DNA from: Antedon bifida
Taxonomy: Eukaryota; Echinodermata; Crinoidea; Comatulida; Antedonidae
DNA: 64,000 bases
Assembly: GCA_963402885.1 (NCBI GenBank)
Contig: OY727093.1
Span: 5,715,501-5,779,500 of the forward strand
Direction of reading: 5' to 3'
Below, piece after piece: positions 22,653-41,737 of the stretch. Positions within the stretch are counted from its first letter, which is position 1. Each line of letters starts with the position of its first letter. The notes under the pieces are model-generated. The model worked only from the letters and a program-made list of their open reading frames with translations, did not search any database and was not told the origin of the DNA. Position numbers and translations under genes: made by a program.

Positions 22653-25417
22653 ACCAGGTAAGTCTACGATGAGAAAAACAATGTACTACTGTCTATGCCA
22701 GAATCTACCCCATCAGTGAAACTATAGAGGGGGTGCTTCAACTGAGATGTGGAACCAACATCATTTGTGTTACCAACCAAAGATGATTATATTTTTTTAA
22801 TGAGTGTAACTGCCATTTTGCATATCAACAGCTGCATTTTTCATGTGCAATATTGATTATAATATAATTTAACTATGCAATAATAATGATTACAGTATAT
22901 TATCATTATCTCTTCCTATTTTGTTTGGTGATTTTGTTTTTTAATAATTATTATTTTTACAATCTGTTTTGGTGTTTTTGGGTATTTCTGAATATTATTA
23001 ATTGCCAATCTTTTATATTTTAACTTTTATTTTTTGGTGAATATGATGAATTATCCTTCTCTGTGGCGTATTTTTATGCATTTTTAAAATGAAAAATCTG
23101 TAAATTTAGATTTATTTTAATATTAATTCATTTAATACATTCATTTTTGTAAGTTTTAGGTGGAATAAATCAATCATTCAATGTACGTCCAATTTTTTAT
23201 TCTAAATTTTGTGAAACAAATAATTTCATGATTACACCAATCAAATTGTTATAATCAACTTAAAATATGCCGCAGAATTGGATTGTTTAAAACGTAGAAC
23301 CCATACAAATAAAATCCCCTTTTACGGTTGTTTTTATTATTGGTACCTTTGAAATTTTATTTTTGAAATGGACCATTTTTACAACTTGTTTTAATTATAA
23401 ACTTGGACAGAAGTAAATGGGAGATATGATAACTACACCTAAACACTAAACTAAGATTAAGAATCGTCACTTTGTTTGTATGGGTGTCTAATTATTAAGT
23501 TCATTTTGTACTGTTTTTAATATGGTTTTGAAAATGCATGCAAGATGGAATTTAATTTTAGAATCATAACTTATGAAATGAGGTAACAAATGTATTGATA
23601 TGCTTCTAATTATCATGAACAAATTTAAGAAATAAAGGAAAAATGTTTTGTTGTTAAAAAATTTGAGATGTGGACATTGTTGGCAGGAGAGAAGTTATGC
23701 ATTTATTTTTTATGCACAATAATACAAAAATGTTTGTTTTTGTTACCTCATTTTGATAGGTTTGGTTCACAGAAGTGTACAAATAGTATCTCAATTTGTA
23801 CCAGTGATAATCGTGAAGAATAGTTCAGTGATTAATTAGTTGATAAGTGATAATAATTATTGATGGTGCGACTAACTGGCCTTAAATAACAAATATTTTA
23901 CCAAAAATGTGTTTTTTAACGAAAGAAACAAAAATGTATTACCAGTTATTAAAGTGAAGTAGGAAAGTAAAAATAGGTTTTTAATAAATAAATAATTCCA
24001 AATTTATTAAATTTTTTTTTGTAAAAACAATTGTTACAAAAAGATTCAGTACAACTTTTGGCAGTATGATTGATACGGTTGGAATGATTTTCAACACAGA
24101 TGATTGGCGCTTGATATTGGATCATTCCATTTTTATGTGTGTGTGTTTTGTAATATTTTTGTGCTTAATGTTTTGTCGTCACTGCCTGGTGTATTTGTAG
24201 TTTTTGTAACCATTGTTTTTAGCTACTGCTAACCTGTTTTTGGAAAAACGATTGTTAAAAATAGGACATTTAAATTTGAAATAATTTTTTTAAAAGTTAA
24301 TTGTAAACAAACTTGACCCATAAAATTTCTTTTTATTACAACAAATTTGGTAAAAATTGAATTAAAATTCCTTATACTCCCAAATTAATTTCAATACAAG
24401 AGCTTTAAAGTTTAACATTTAACAAAATTAATAATTTGTAAATTGCTAGTGTATCATCTTTCTTTGTATGCGTTTTCAACATAGTTTTTTTAGTTTCATT
24501 ATTATTTCATATTTTTTACTTTATCTTTTTAATTTAGCTTGCTTTTTTAATTCATGCATGCTGTTAAATTATTATATGTGCTCCCTATAATTGTCTTTAA
24601 AAATTGTTTTTTGGAAAACGAGGAACAAAAAATGTAATGATATGTTGTATCTTCCTATCAATGTAATGTTTGTTAATGATACATACTGTAAGTACTTTAC
24701 TGTGTTTTTCATTTTGTTATTTAATTTTACATCTTTTCATTTTAGTTGCTACTTCCATTGTGGAAGTTTCTTCTTTACACTCTTTTCATAATTTACTAAC
24801 TCCACAATTTATCTGTCAATCCATTCCTATGTTTTTTGTTTTTTTGTTTTCTTGTTCTTTATAATAGATGGGCATCTGTGAAAAAAACTCGTACCATGCC
24901 CGTTTTGCGTGATGTCTACGTCTTTATACAGTTGAATCTGGCATCAGTCACGTATCGTTCTTCTTTCCTGTCTCGCACTTCTGTTTATTGCCTCGTCACG
25001 TGCGTGTCACGTCTTTTGTCTTCATCATCCAAAAAAATAGTATAAACAAAAATCACGGATAATAAATTAATTTGATGCAACTTCTAGTCCTGTGTTGTAT
25101 ACATACATATATACCTTTGTTATATTAAACCAATCAGCTCTGTTGATGTTCAAAACAATCAAGTTTAACTGTTGCATTTTAAAAAGAGATTGAAGTTTTT
25201 TTTTGTGGTATTTGGTTGAAACACATTAAAAAGTAGTTTTAAAAATCTAGTGCTGTACTGTTTTTAAAAAAAATTTAAAATGTTTGTTTTTTCCCCTTTG
25301 AATTGAAAGTTACTAAGCTCTTATCATGGCGAAATGTTGATTAATAAAATGAGCTTTATTTAGTTTGTGTTTTTTCCCCTGTTTAACAGTTGTCAGAATA
25401 GAAAAAGATGTTTTCTA

Positions 25418-25446
25418 TGATTATTATTATTATTATTATTATTATG
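25418..25446. repeat. (ATT)n microsatellite
   Basis: Uninterrupted ATT triplets within the presumed CELF 3'UTR. In one frame they would read as a poly-Tyr run, which is not evidence of a protein. Confidence 0.9.
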
Positions 25447-26157
25447 AATGTAGTATAGATGTTAAAAATAGAGTAGCTAATTTTAAAATAAAAACCAATG
25501 AATTTTTTTGTTCGCCTGATTGTGTTAGTGAAAAAATGAATCTGGAATATATATGTAGTGACAGGGCTTGTAAAATATTATTAGTAATAATTTTGGTTTT
25601 TATATGTTAATGTAAAGAGAATTGGTTGAATTGTACTGGTGTGCTAACTGTTGTAGTGTGCGTTGTTGATACTTTATAGATAACAATCGCACATTGGTTA
25701 TTTCTCTCTTTATTTCATTTAATTTATTTTGATTCTTAATATGCAGTGGTATATGTCGTCAAGCCAAAAGATATTAATTGTTGTGTTTTGGGTTTTGTTT
25801 CGTCAGTTTTTTAGGCATTTTAAAAAAAGAAATAATCTTTGTTTGGCTAAGAAATTTGGAAGCGTGCAAGAAAAATAATTGTTTTGTGTTAAATTATAAA
25901 TGCTGCCCTTTATCGTAGTTTGTTTTACGAAAAGACAGTGAATGTTTTGGTCGATTGATTTGTTACAGTATAAAATAGCCAAAGGATGATAATAATATGT
26001 TTAATTGTAATGATTAAAAATCTACTTGATATTAGTTAATATACAGTATGTGTTTGAATATTACCTTAATGTTAAACCAAGTATTCACTCTTGGAGTTTT
26101 AGTTCTGTTATGATTGATATTATAATATATGTAAATTAATACATAACTAAAACACAT

Positions 26158-26222
26158 CAGCGTGTGTGTGGGTGTGCGTGCGTGTTGGTGCGCCTGCGTG
26201 TATGTGTGTGCGTGCGTACGTT
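26158..26222 (+). repeat. GT-rich imperfect repeat in the presumed CELF 3'UTR
   Basis: About 60 nt of GTGTGTGTGGGTGTGCGTGC-type sequence. In a plus-strand transcript it would be a GU-rich element, the preferred class of CELF target. Confidence 0.85.
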
Positions 26223-29035
26223 AGGATATCTGTAGCAGGTAATACTATTGTGATTTTGTAATATAACAGTTTTAATTAATATTGTCCCAAAAGTATAACA
26301 AGTGTGGGATTCCTGATGACTTAAAACTACGGGTATTTAAAAAAAAGTCGTGTTGAATATGGTATACCTAATATTGCTGTGTTTAATTGTGTTTGTTTGC
26401 AATTCTGTTATAGAAAATACTTAATTCTTGTGAGAAAAAAAACGACAGGCAATTTCAATTTATGTATAAAAAAAATGTGTTCACGAAGGTTTACGACTGT
26501 GATAATCAGTATATTCCTTGATAATTTTATTGTGTTTAAAAAACGTCATTGGATGACAAGAGGTTAGACAGCAGGGTAGAATCATATATAATTGATTTAC
26601 ATTGTTGTTATTTAATGGCAAATCAGGGTAATGTTTTAAAGCAATTAAATTCTGTTGTACGATGACCTGCATTTGTTTGTCGTCGCCTTGGCGATGATGA
26701 ACACCATATCAGTTTTCACAAAGGACAGGTAATTGACAATACTTACTGTATATTTTACATCTGCTATTTTTCTTACTTTAGAAAATAATAAAATATTTAA
26801 AAAACAATAAAAATCATTGACTTTTTGAATTGCTAAATGGCGGTTTTGTTGCACTTGTTAAGTATATTACCGCACCTTGTCTCTTTGTTATGTACTATTT
26901 TGTGATTCCTTGAGTTTTTGTCTTTGTTATGAGTATAGTTACGTCTCGTGTTAAAATCTTTAGAATGTTTATCGGCCAGATATGTTTTCATAATCCCTAT
27001 TGTATTCAACAATATTAATATATTAAATATAAACAAATATTTCACTTATTTTAAAATAATATACTGCATGTATGATTCATTAATCAGCTTAGCATCAGAA
27101 TAGCATCATATAATAATCAAATATTATATAGGAAGATTATGCAAAAAAAGTACCCCCTTCCTAAAACATATATTATACATAAACTATATGATAGACAATA
27201 TTATAAATTTAGTACAGTATCGTGAATTCCTCATGTAATTGTAATGGTGTTTTACAGTGTTTTTCGATGTAAATGTTGTTTTTTTTCTGTTACATGCACT
27301 GTTTTTGTTTGTTGAAATTTAATACATAGACACATAGCTCTCAAGCACGCTTTACTACGGCTTTGGGTGCAAAAGATAGAGCCAATTATTTTAAAATTAC
27401 TGTTTCTTTAGGATGCGCATTTCATTTATTAACAAATAACGTCACATTTGTGTTTTAATTTTTAGAATATAACCGTGTTATGTATGTATCTATGTTTGTT
27501 GATTTTTAGACATGGTATCGTAAATATTGGTTTCCATTTATGTTTTTTTTATTGCAATTTTAGCGAGTTAAGATAATTTTAGCTTATTATAAAGGCAGTT
27601 AGTTTAGCCAGCTTTGTTAGATAGCACACTTCCTAAATTCAATTTTGCACCTTTAATGAAATTAGTAATTTTAATTAATTAGTATAACAAGTACCTCTAT
27701 ATATATAAATATATGTGCATGTCATTGGTCATTATATGTTATGTATTATATATAAAACACTACTATATCTATTACGATTATATCACTGGGTGAATACACT
27801 ACATTTAATCATTCTCCTACACCTTTCCAACCTTTAAATATTTGGGGTACCAAAACAAAAGAGAATTTAATATTTAATTTGGACATGGGGATGTTTTTCT
27901 TATTTAAGGAAATTAAATAATATATTTATTATTTTTAAAATCAATTTTCCAACTTTTGATTATTACAACACCAGTGGATGAAGAGTTTCCAGTTATATAA
28001 CAATACTGTTAAAACAAATAGTAAATGTTTAATAAATTGTTTTGTCTGTTCGCCCTGTTTTGGGGTTATTATGTAGTTACTTGGTTGTGAGTTTTATGGG
28101 ATTGTTATTCGTTAAATTACAAATTGATTGTTGATATTATGTCTTTAATGTAGTGTTTAAGTGTATAGTATGCTGTTGGCCACAGCCTCTGTTTCTTCTG
28201 TGTATTACTCACTGACGCATAGTCTCTTGTTTAAAAATACTTACTCTGTCGTTTTATTCTTGATACGAACCGTATACAATTAATATCGTTGTTTAAAAAC
28301 TATTCACATCTTAAATTAACATCACCTTGAGGTCCATCAACGAATCACTCGGCAATTGTAAGAAACTTTTAACGTTACTCATTCATGTTATTATTAATAT
28401 AACACAATGTGGCTATTTAAAGATATTTGCATTTATAAAAAAAATGATTTTAAGCTGTTATGATAAAGTAATTCCTATTTGTACGAAGAAATAAAACCAT
28501 TTAATTAATAATGAATATTCATTCTATTGCTTTTGAAGAAGAAAAATCAAACACTTTAATTTGTTGTTGAAACAGTTGATTTTATAAGAGGTCAGAGGTC
28601 AGTCTGTCCAATTGTTTTCCTTAATTAAACTAAATCTAAACAGGTTTTTGAGATTTAGTGGTAAAATAAAACAACATTTTTTTGTTTAATGTAACTATTG
28701 TTTTTTCATTCAGAAATCTTTTGTGTTCTATTCTGTGGCCAACACAATTTGTGAGTGTATTATACTCTGATGATTAAAGTTGCCATGTCTGCACCGTTTA
28801 TGTGTGTCCCGAGTTTCTATGTTTGTCGCTGCTAAGTGTCTACGTTGCTTTGTTTGTCAAATGTTTTATGTCTCTTGTCCAGAAATGTACCCATTAATAA
28901 GTTGTCATAATAAAAAATGGATTCATTTAGGTAACGTTTTGAATAAGATATTTTTTTATCTTCTAAAAACGAAAAGCAAAATCCTTCAAACAAAGTTACT
29001 ATGGATGGACCTATTGAATTGAAATATTTTATTTA

Positions 29036-29640
29036 TACTGGACGACCTCTTCCGTCAAAGACTGGTCTCCCAGAGGGCCCAGTTATGATCAGTTTCTGTG
29101 ATGTACTAGTACACCAGGGTAACCCCCTACTCGTCTCAAAAGATGTTCTGTAAACCAACAGAAGAAGCAACTGTAGAATCCACTGGAGGTGGCGAGTAAC
29201 CAAGACCACAGGATTTAAATTGAAAAAATTGACTGGTTTACGAACATTCCGTCCATATTTAATGTCAATTCATTTATGCAGCACATTGCAAGTGAAGGCA
29301 CCCATGTTTAATTGTATATTATTAATATACATTTTTATTTCTAGCACATGAGCTAGATGTGCACACTGGACCTACGGTTTATAGTCCTTATTCGAGAATA
29401 CTCATTCTACCAACAGAACCATTCAGCGAGTGAGGCCCGAACCCTTACTGATGTTATAGCTACGTAATTACGGCCACTTGCTCGTAAGTATAGCATCCAA
29501 ACAGGATATGAAAATGGTCCAATGTTAGTGAATTAACATGTGCATTGTGGGAGACACGTTAACAGCCGCTAGAAAGAATGATTGCATTATCATTTCGTCG
29601 TTTGCAAAACTGGAACAGCAAAAAAAAGGACATAGAAAAT
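29036..29640. other. GC-richer block of unknown nature between CELF and STK33
   Basis: The block stands out from its AT-rich surroundings (agagggcccagttatgatca, ctggaggtggcgagtaacca, agtgaggcccgaacccttac). I found no long frame, terminal repeat or RNA gene signature. It may be part of a dispersed repeat or the terminal 3'UTR of one of the flanking genes. Confidence 0.4.
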
Positions 29641-30868
29641 ATTCAGTCACATATTTAATCAACCTTCATATATAAAAAAAAATCTTCCTTTGATGTTTGT
29701 CAACAAAAGAATTCAAAGACCACAAATCATTTACAATTTGTCATCAATAAAATATTTGTTAAGAGGAAAGAACTACATAACATATATTATACTAAATTAA
29801 TTAATTTTCCACTTTAAAAATAGACAAATATTTACACCCTTGTGGATAACTTAATCTATATATCACTAATTTGCACATCAAAAATAATTACATATTTTCT
29901 TTCTGGACAAGTAGTACACAAAAACACATACTCGTAGTACTAGTATCAACACTCTTTTTCTTAATTACGGACGGAGTTAAATATTTAAAACCAAAATATG
30001 CCATTCACATCTTATATACAATCGAGTGAACAAAATTACAATGAAATAAGGAATGCCAGACTTCATTGTGATCCAGATAATACAAACAAGTTTTGTGGAT
30101 TTCCAGATAATTTTTTTCTCATAGGTAAACGATACAGAAATCACAAATTATTCATTTTCTATATGAAAGAATTACAAAATAGCCGATGTACTAAATATAA
30201 GTTAACCTAACCTTCTAATAATCTCTCACTATAAAGTGAAGTTGCTCATGGGATTCGACCTATGTGCATTCGACTACATAGATTACACAATGGAATTCTT
30301 GTTTCGCTTGCCTACGAAAATTATATTACCATCCACATTCACATGCAGAAGATCCCTATTTCTGGTTGGATGGAATATATTAACTTTTGTATGAAAACCA
30401 CAGATAGAAAAGGACGGAATATTGTGTTTGCATCCAGTAGAAGTATAAATGTTTATTTCTTAGCATTCAGTACACGATCTAACACTAGGAACTGTTTCCA
30501 TTTTTGGTATTAAGTATTTATACAGAAAAAAGCTATATTAGAAATGCAGTGCATATTTTGTGTACAGATCGATATTTTTACCCCAGTTATATAAGCTCCT
30601 GTCTGTTGAGAACACAGGCCCAGTATTGAGTACATGTTCAAAACTAGCCACATAACCGGCAGTAATGGAAGATTGTTCAGTACTTCATCAAAATGCTAAC
30701 AAATTCTTGGATTTTAACCTTTTCTTGGTCAATAATGCTATTCTATCCATTAAAAATAGAATATATAATTGCAATTTCTGTCCAAAAGTGGTACGAAACG
30801 ACTCGCCAATTGAATAAACCTCTTAGGATGTTGGAACAACACAAGTACTGTCATGTCTACCGTATTCA
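29641..30868 (-). other. STK33 3' flank / 3'UTR
   Basis: No domain-bearing frame was found on either strand. The open plus-strand stretches between 29998 and 30868 have ordinary AT-rich composition. The STK33 mRNA end is presumably here, facing the CELF 3' end. Confidence 0.5.
30452..30457 (-). terminator. Candidate STK33 polyadenylation signal
   Basis: An AATAAA hexamer on the minus strand about 410 nt after the STK33 stop codon. Other hexamers lie further downstream, so this is only the first plausible site. Confidence 0.35.
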
Positions 30869-36915
<6,047 letters not shown>

Positions 36916-38280
36916 ATTTTGTGTGTTTTGTCGTCATTGTGTTTACCACCTGAAAAACAAAATGGATAATGATCTCATTGAATTTGATTCCAGGTACTGT
37001 TACTGTAGAGTATCAAGCAAAATTACACATGCATTATCTTGTGTTGGCCTCATTTTTTTTCTGTTTTATAATGTCACTAAATAAGCAGACACTTGTGCTC
37101 ATCACTTGAAGTATTTAAATGACGTTTTTATCATTATTATATTTGTCAATTAAAGAACCTTTGAACAAGTCTGACACAATATTGACAATGTGATTCAATA
37201 GCAGGGCATTGATCTCCCAAGCAGTAGGTACCCAACACAGTAGTTACAGTTCTATTTGTGTGTTAAACCTCTCTGTTAAGTTTATTGTACAGTAGCTAGA
37301 AACTGTTGAGCCTTGCAATCCTTAATTGTGAGAATAGATATTAATAGTGATAATCTTTATTGGTATTTGTACAAGACTACTGTACTTACACAGTATGTAC
37401 AATGTGGTATGGAAAAACACACATTCAGAGAATAAAAACTTTGTAATAACCCACATTACAATGACAGTTCCAAACCTCAAAGTTTTGGATACATGACTCT
37501 ATGATCATAATGTGGCGACCAGAATTCTATCATAAGTTTGTTCATGAAGTTGTTCTACTATGACTATGATTACCAAGGTATAATCACATTTTAATCTGTA
37601 CCAGTACACTTTTTTTTCTATTTCTATGTTATATCATATTGTGTTTCTTTTTATTGTTTAAGGGTTACGTTACCTTTATCTATTAATTTTGTATTATGTA
37701 TGTGTTGAAATGAAATAAATAAAAAAAAAAAATGTTATATCATAGAGAATAACTAATTTCTCCATGATTATAATAGTCACTTTTTAATAAAAATTAAAAT
37801 AACTTGGGATAGATATGTTAAAAAATTTGATCATTTATGCATGCATGTTCCCCTTCCATTTTGTCATTTTATTACATTGTACCTACGTACTACACACCAT
37901 AAAAAGGATGGGTTGAAATACTGTATACATAGTTACAGCATAGCAACCAGACATTCGGTTTATGTACACAGTAGGAGGATATATAAATAACGTGAAAAAG
38001 CTAGTGAGAGTGAAACAGAATAAAGTAAATAAAAGGACACAGGGTCAATTACAGTGTCTTATGAACCGACCCATTTACTGTAGAATGAAGATATACTGTA
38101 AGAAAGACGATCGATTTCTAAAGTAAACTTCAATTCTGTGCATAGCGTCATTGGATACCACGTTGCTCTAAAGTTACCGAAGCCACTGTGCAGTCGATGT
38201 ACAGTAGACAGAGACTACTTTCAATTCAGAATCATAAAGCTGTAGAATCATACAGTACCAGTGTATTGTTGAATACATTT

Positions 38281-38450
38281 AAGCTCTGTCTACACTGTCA
38301 AACTTTATGTGTGTGACAAAAAATATGATGTCCCCATATACTGTAGACATGATGATGTCATATCACTACCATATTTGGGCATATCACTACTATATTTGGG
38401 CACATCACACTTTTTTTTGTCAAACTAGTTTGATTGTGTAGACAGAGCTT
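38281..38450 (+). mobile_element. Foldback MITE, copy 10
   Basis: It runs from aagctctgtctacactgtca to tgtgtagacagagctt. It is full length with intact palindromic body (two CATATTTGGGC-type units), flanked by TTTA and TTTAG. Confidence 0.92.
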
Positions 38451-38789
38451 TAGTTTTCCCTTAGTATTTAACAAAACTATGGACATTACAACTCGCCACC
38501 GCAAAAACATGTTTTTAAAACTGTAATTTCCAAGCCAGCAGCTTTTTGAAGAATTCTATACAAAAGCTACTGACTGTTTTAAATGTCATTGCTTCAACTC
38601 TACTGTGAACAATGGTTAGTGCGACATTAATACAGTACTCTGTATTAATGAATACAAAGCTTAAGTTACAAATCATGTGTAATTTAGACAACTTAGTAAT
38701 AGATTGGTCTACTTTAAGCCGTTATTCATCATTAGACAATATTGCTATTTATTGCTGTTTGTTTTGTTTAATATTTTATGGACAATCTA

Positions 38790-38944
38790 AAGCTCTGTCT
38801 ACACTATCAAACTAGTTTGATAAAAAGTGTGATGTGCCCAAATATTGTAGTGATATGCTCAAATATAGTAGTGATATGGCATCATCATGTCCATACAGTA
38901 TATGGGCACATCACATTTTTGTCACATAAAGTTTGATAGTCTAC
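38790..38944 (-). mobile_element. Foldback MITE, copy 11 (right end lost)
   Basis: The left end is intact (aagctctgtctacactatca). The right end stops after gtttgatagtctac, replaced by unrelated sequence. It lies only 340 nt from copy 10, in the opposite orientation. Confidence 0.88.
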
Positions 38945-41497
38945 TGTACTGTTCTGAATCTGTATACTGTAGAAAACCTGACAATTTTGTATTTTTGTTT
39001 CTTTTTCAAATCTGCAACTCTTGGGAGACCAGTCCTTGTATTGAATTGAAGAGCTATTCCAAGAAAGATTTGTATTGTGTTCATATACATGTCAGGCCAT
39101 TTGAATATTTTCTTGTTCTCCAACAATTGACATTCAATAAGTGTACCACATGAGTTTTTTTTCGCAAATGTATTAAATAAGAACTAAATAACACCATGTA
39201 GGATTATTACACAAATAAATTTACACCCAATAATTGGCACCCTGTGGTTAGATTTTCACTTATAAATCATAAAATAATAACAGCACCATGGGTAGTCTTT
39301 TGATATGCGGAAACGTTCATATTCGGTTTAAAATTGGCAAAGGGTAAATCAAATTAAAGTATAGCCACTTGTTGGTGAGATAGGTCAGGTATCAAATAAC
39401 GGCCCAAACCATATGCGTGCTACTATCCTAGTACTAACGAAGAACTCCTCGCTCTTAACACTTGAGTTTATGGATCGTAAAAAAAGAACTTGATGGTTAA
39501 ATACACCTGTTCTCTATCTCAAAACTATGATGCAAAAATACAGGTACAGTAGTAATCTACTGCAATATACTGTACAGTAGTTACAGAGACATTTGATGAG
39601 GCAGTTTGAACAGGGAGTGCTTACAACTCTCTGGTTTGAAGTCCTTGTTTGCAAGTCTGAATATTTGATTAAATACTAATAAGAATTGTTAATAGCCAAT
39701 TAAAGTACAATTAAACCTTCAGTTTTGACCAAGTGGGAATGGATCTTTGCTATGTCAGTGTTTTATTTTAAGTGACAGAAGTTAGTGTAGACAAATGTAT
39801 ATTATTTGAATTGATACAAAAACAATATACTGTACTGTTATATGCTGATGTGCACCTGGATGTTACAACAGTGATGTAATGTCTCCTAATCACATTAATA
39901 GTCAGAAGTTTAATACTGGCCACAGGGTTGGCGCCAAAATGGTTAATGTGTGATTCACATACAAAACATACAGTATTGCTGTAATATTAGATTCTGGTAC
40001 CTGTACTGTACATCAATTGGAAAATAAAATCCACCAAAGTTAATGTTACAGAACTATTTTGGAAGGTTTTGGTGGTATTTTTTAGTGGTCTTAAATCCTG
40101 GTACAGTAATTTCATTCTGGATTTAGTTAAGGATTTTTTTTTCATGGGAAGTCAGTGTTTACAATAATTTTGCTGTGTATTTTGTCTTGTCGCCTTGTGG
40201 GGTAAAATAGTGATACAAATATAGACTAATTACATTTGAATTCCATATCCCATATAATTAGTATTTGATGGCATTGCCAATAGCCAACACGGCAGTTTGA
40301 AAACAACTAAATGTATCAGCCTTTTCTGAGTAGAAAAATGTGACCCCCAAACACAAAAGACCATTTATTGATTAAAAAAGCCTCATCTATTCTTTACTTT
40401 AGAAGTCTAAAGGCCAAAGGTTACTTGAAATGCCATGTCTTTAGTTGTTACTTTGAGGAAGGCTAACTAAAGTGATCAAGTAATACAATAAAATGAAACA
40501 AATTATCATGCAGTAAGCTTGTCGTAATAATGAAAAATTCTAATGTATATTTTTCTGCAGTAACTGCAGTATTTAATCTTTATCAATTGTTCATTTAATA
40601 GCTTCATATCAGCTGTTGCTGGATTTTATAATCCACTTGGATGTATTTAATCCTTCACATAAAAAAAAATAATAGAAACGGGATAAAATCAACCTGTCGT
40701 GGGTTTGAAAATGACTTCCGTAATGATTATTTCATGGACATTAAATTCTAACATTACATATAAACATTGCTGGTGTAAGTGGGTATCACCAAGGTAACAT
40801 GAAAACAAAGTTTTAATGTTGACATTTAGTGAGAATTTGAAAGCATATTTTTTTAATTTAAAGTATTTTATAGAAATTACACTACTGTTAACAAATGTTA
40901 CCTCCTCAAGCTATGTATAGGCATTCAATCTTTCTTGATCTAGAAGGAAGTACTGTGGTTGTGTGGGGCAGAGATGTGTAATTTTGTCCAGCCTAAATTT
41001 CAATCATCACTTAAATTTAGAATCTACTGTAGATTAAGCCTCTTGAAAACCCCAAACCAAAGTTATCCAGCCTCTAATAAGACTTTTAAAGTACATTGAA
41101 ATCTTTTGTTTATGAACAAAACAACTAATGAGTTCAGTGTTTAATAGCTTTTGTTTAAAGTTATTCATATATTACAACAATATAGTACATTTACTGTGCA
41201 AATCCATGCAGTGTTAAATCATGAAAGAGGTTTAGATAATACAGTAGCTGATGGTACTAAGCTGCTAAATTTATGTCATGAAAGGTAGTATTGTTGAGAT
41301 AATGTAGTATTGAAGTTATAGGATTACAGTAAATAGCAGCCAGTACAGGCTGATTTCAACCCCATGTCAAGAACAAACCCCTTGTCGCTGTATGCCTTTT
41401 TAAAACTAGAGACTACTGTACCAATACTAATAATTAATAGTTTGAAGTTGAAATCAAGGTTCCGGGGTTAATTAATTCAGATTAAATTATTTTAAGT

Positions 41498-41618
41498 GAC
41501 TATACCATTTGTGGATAGGGGTGTACACTGAAAATTTATACTCTTCGAGTTATATCTTGCTCTTCGAGGAGAAAGCGCTATTGTCGGTTTATCCAGGTAA
41601 GCTAGGCACGAAATAGAA
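41498..41618 (+). repeat. Dispersed repeat, arm 1 of an inverted pair
   Basis: It reads gactataccatttgtggata ... ctcttcgaggagaaagcgct ... ttatccaggtaagctaggca and ends cgaaatagaa. The reverse complement, with mismatches, occurs at 52886-53000. I did not identify the element. Confidence 0.85.
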
Positions 41619-41737
41619 TTTAACGCACAACATAAGTAGAAAAAAAATATTATGATGAATATGATGCTCAATAACTAATATTTGTAACCATTCATTTTGA
41701 TCACCATACTTTACCACAACAAAAAAAGCATCACTCT

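Larger units (their letters stand above)
22653..29035 (+). other. Probable CELF 3'UTR and 3'UTR intron region
   Basis: No coding potential was found on either strand. The sequence is very T-rich with many TGTTTGTTTT stretches. A donor consensus (cut after 22657) and a strong acceptor preceded by a long T/TTTTG tract (AG at 24866-24867) suggest a 3'UTR exon starting at 24868. Many AATAAA-type hexamers occur, for example near 25345, 28490 and 28910, so the mRNA end cannot be fixed. A GT-rich run and an ATT microsatellite lie inside. Confidence 0.55.

Noticed and set aside
25365-25610. 81-aa frame with a poly-Tyr run
   Set aside because: The Tyr run is an ATT microsatellite read in one frame. 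The region is presumed 3'UTR.
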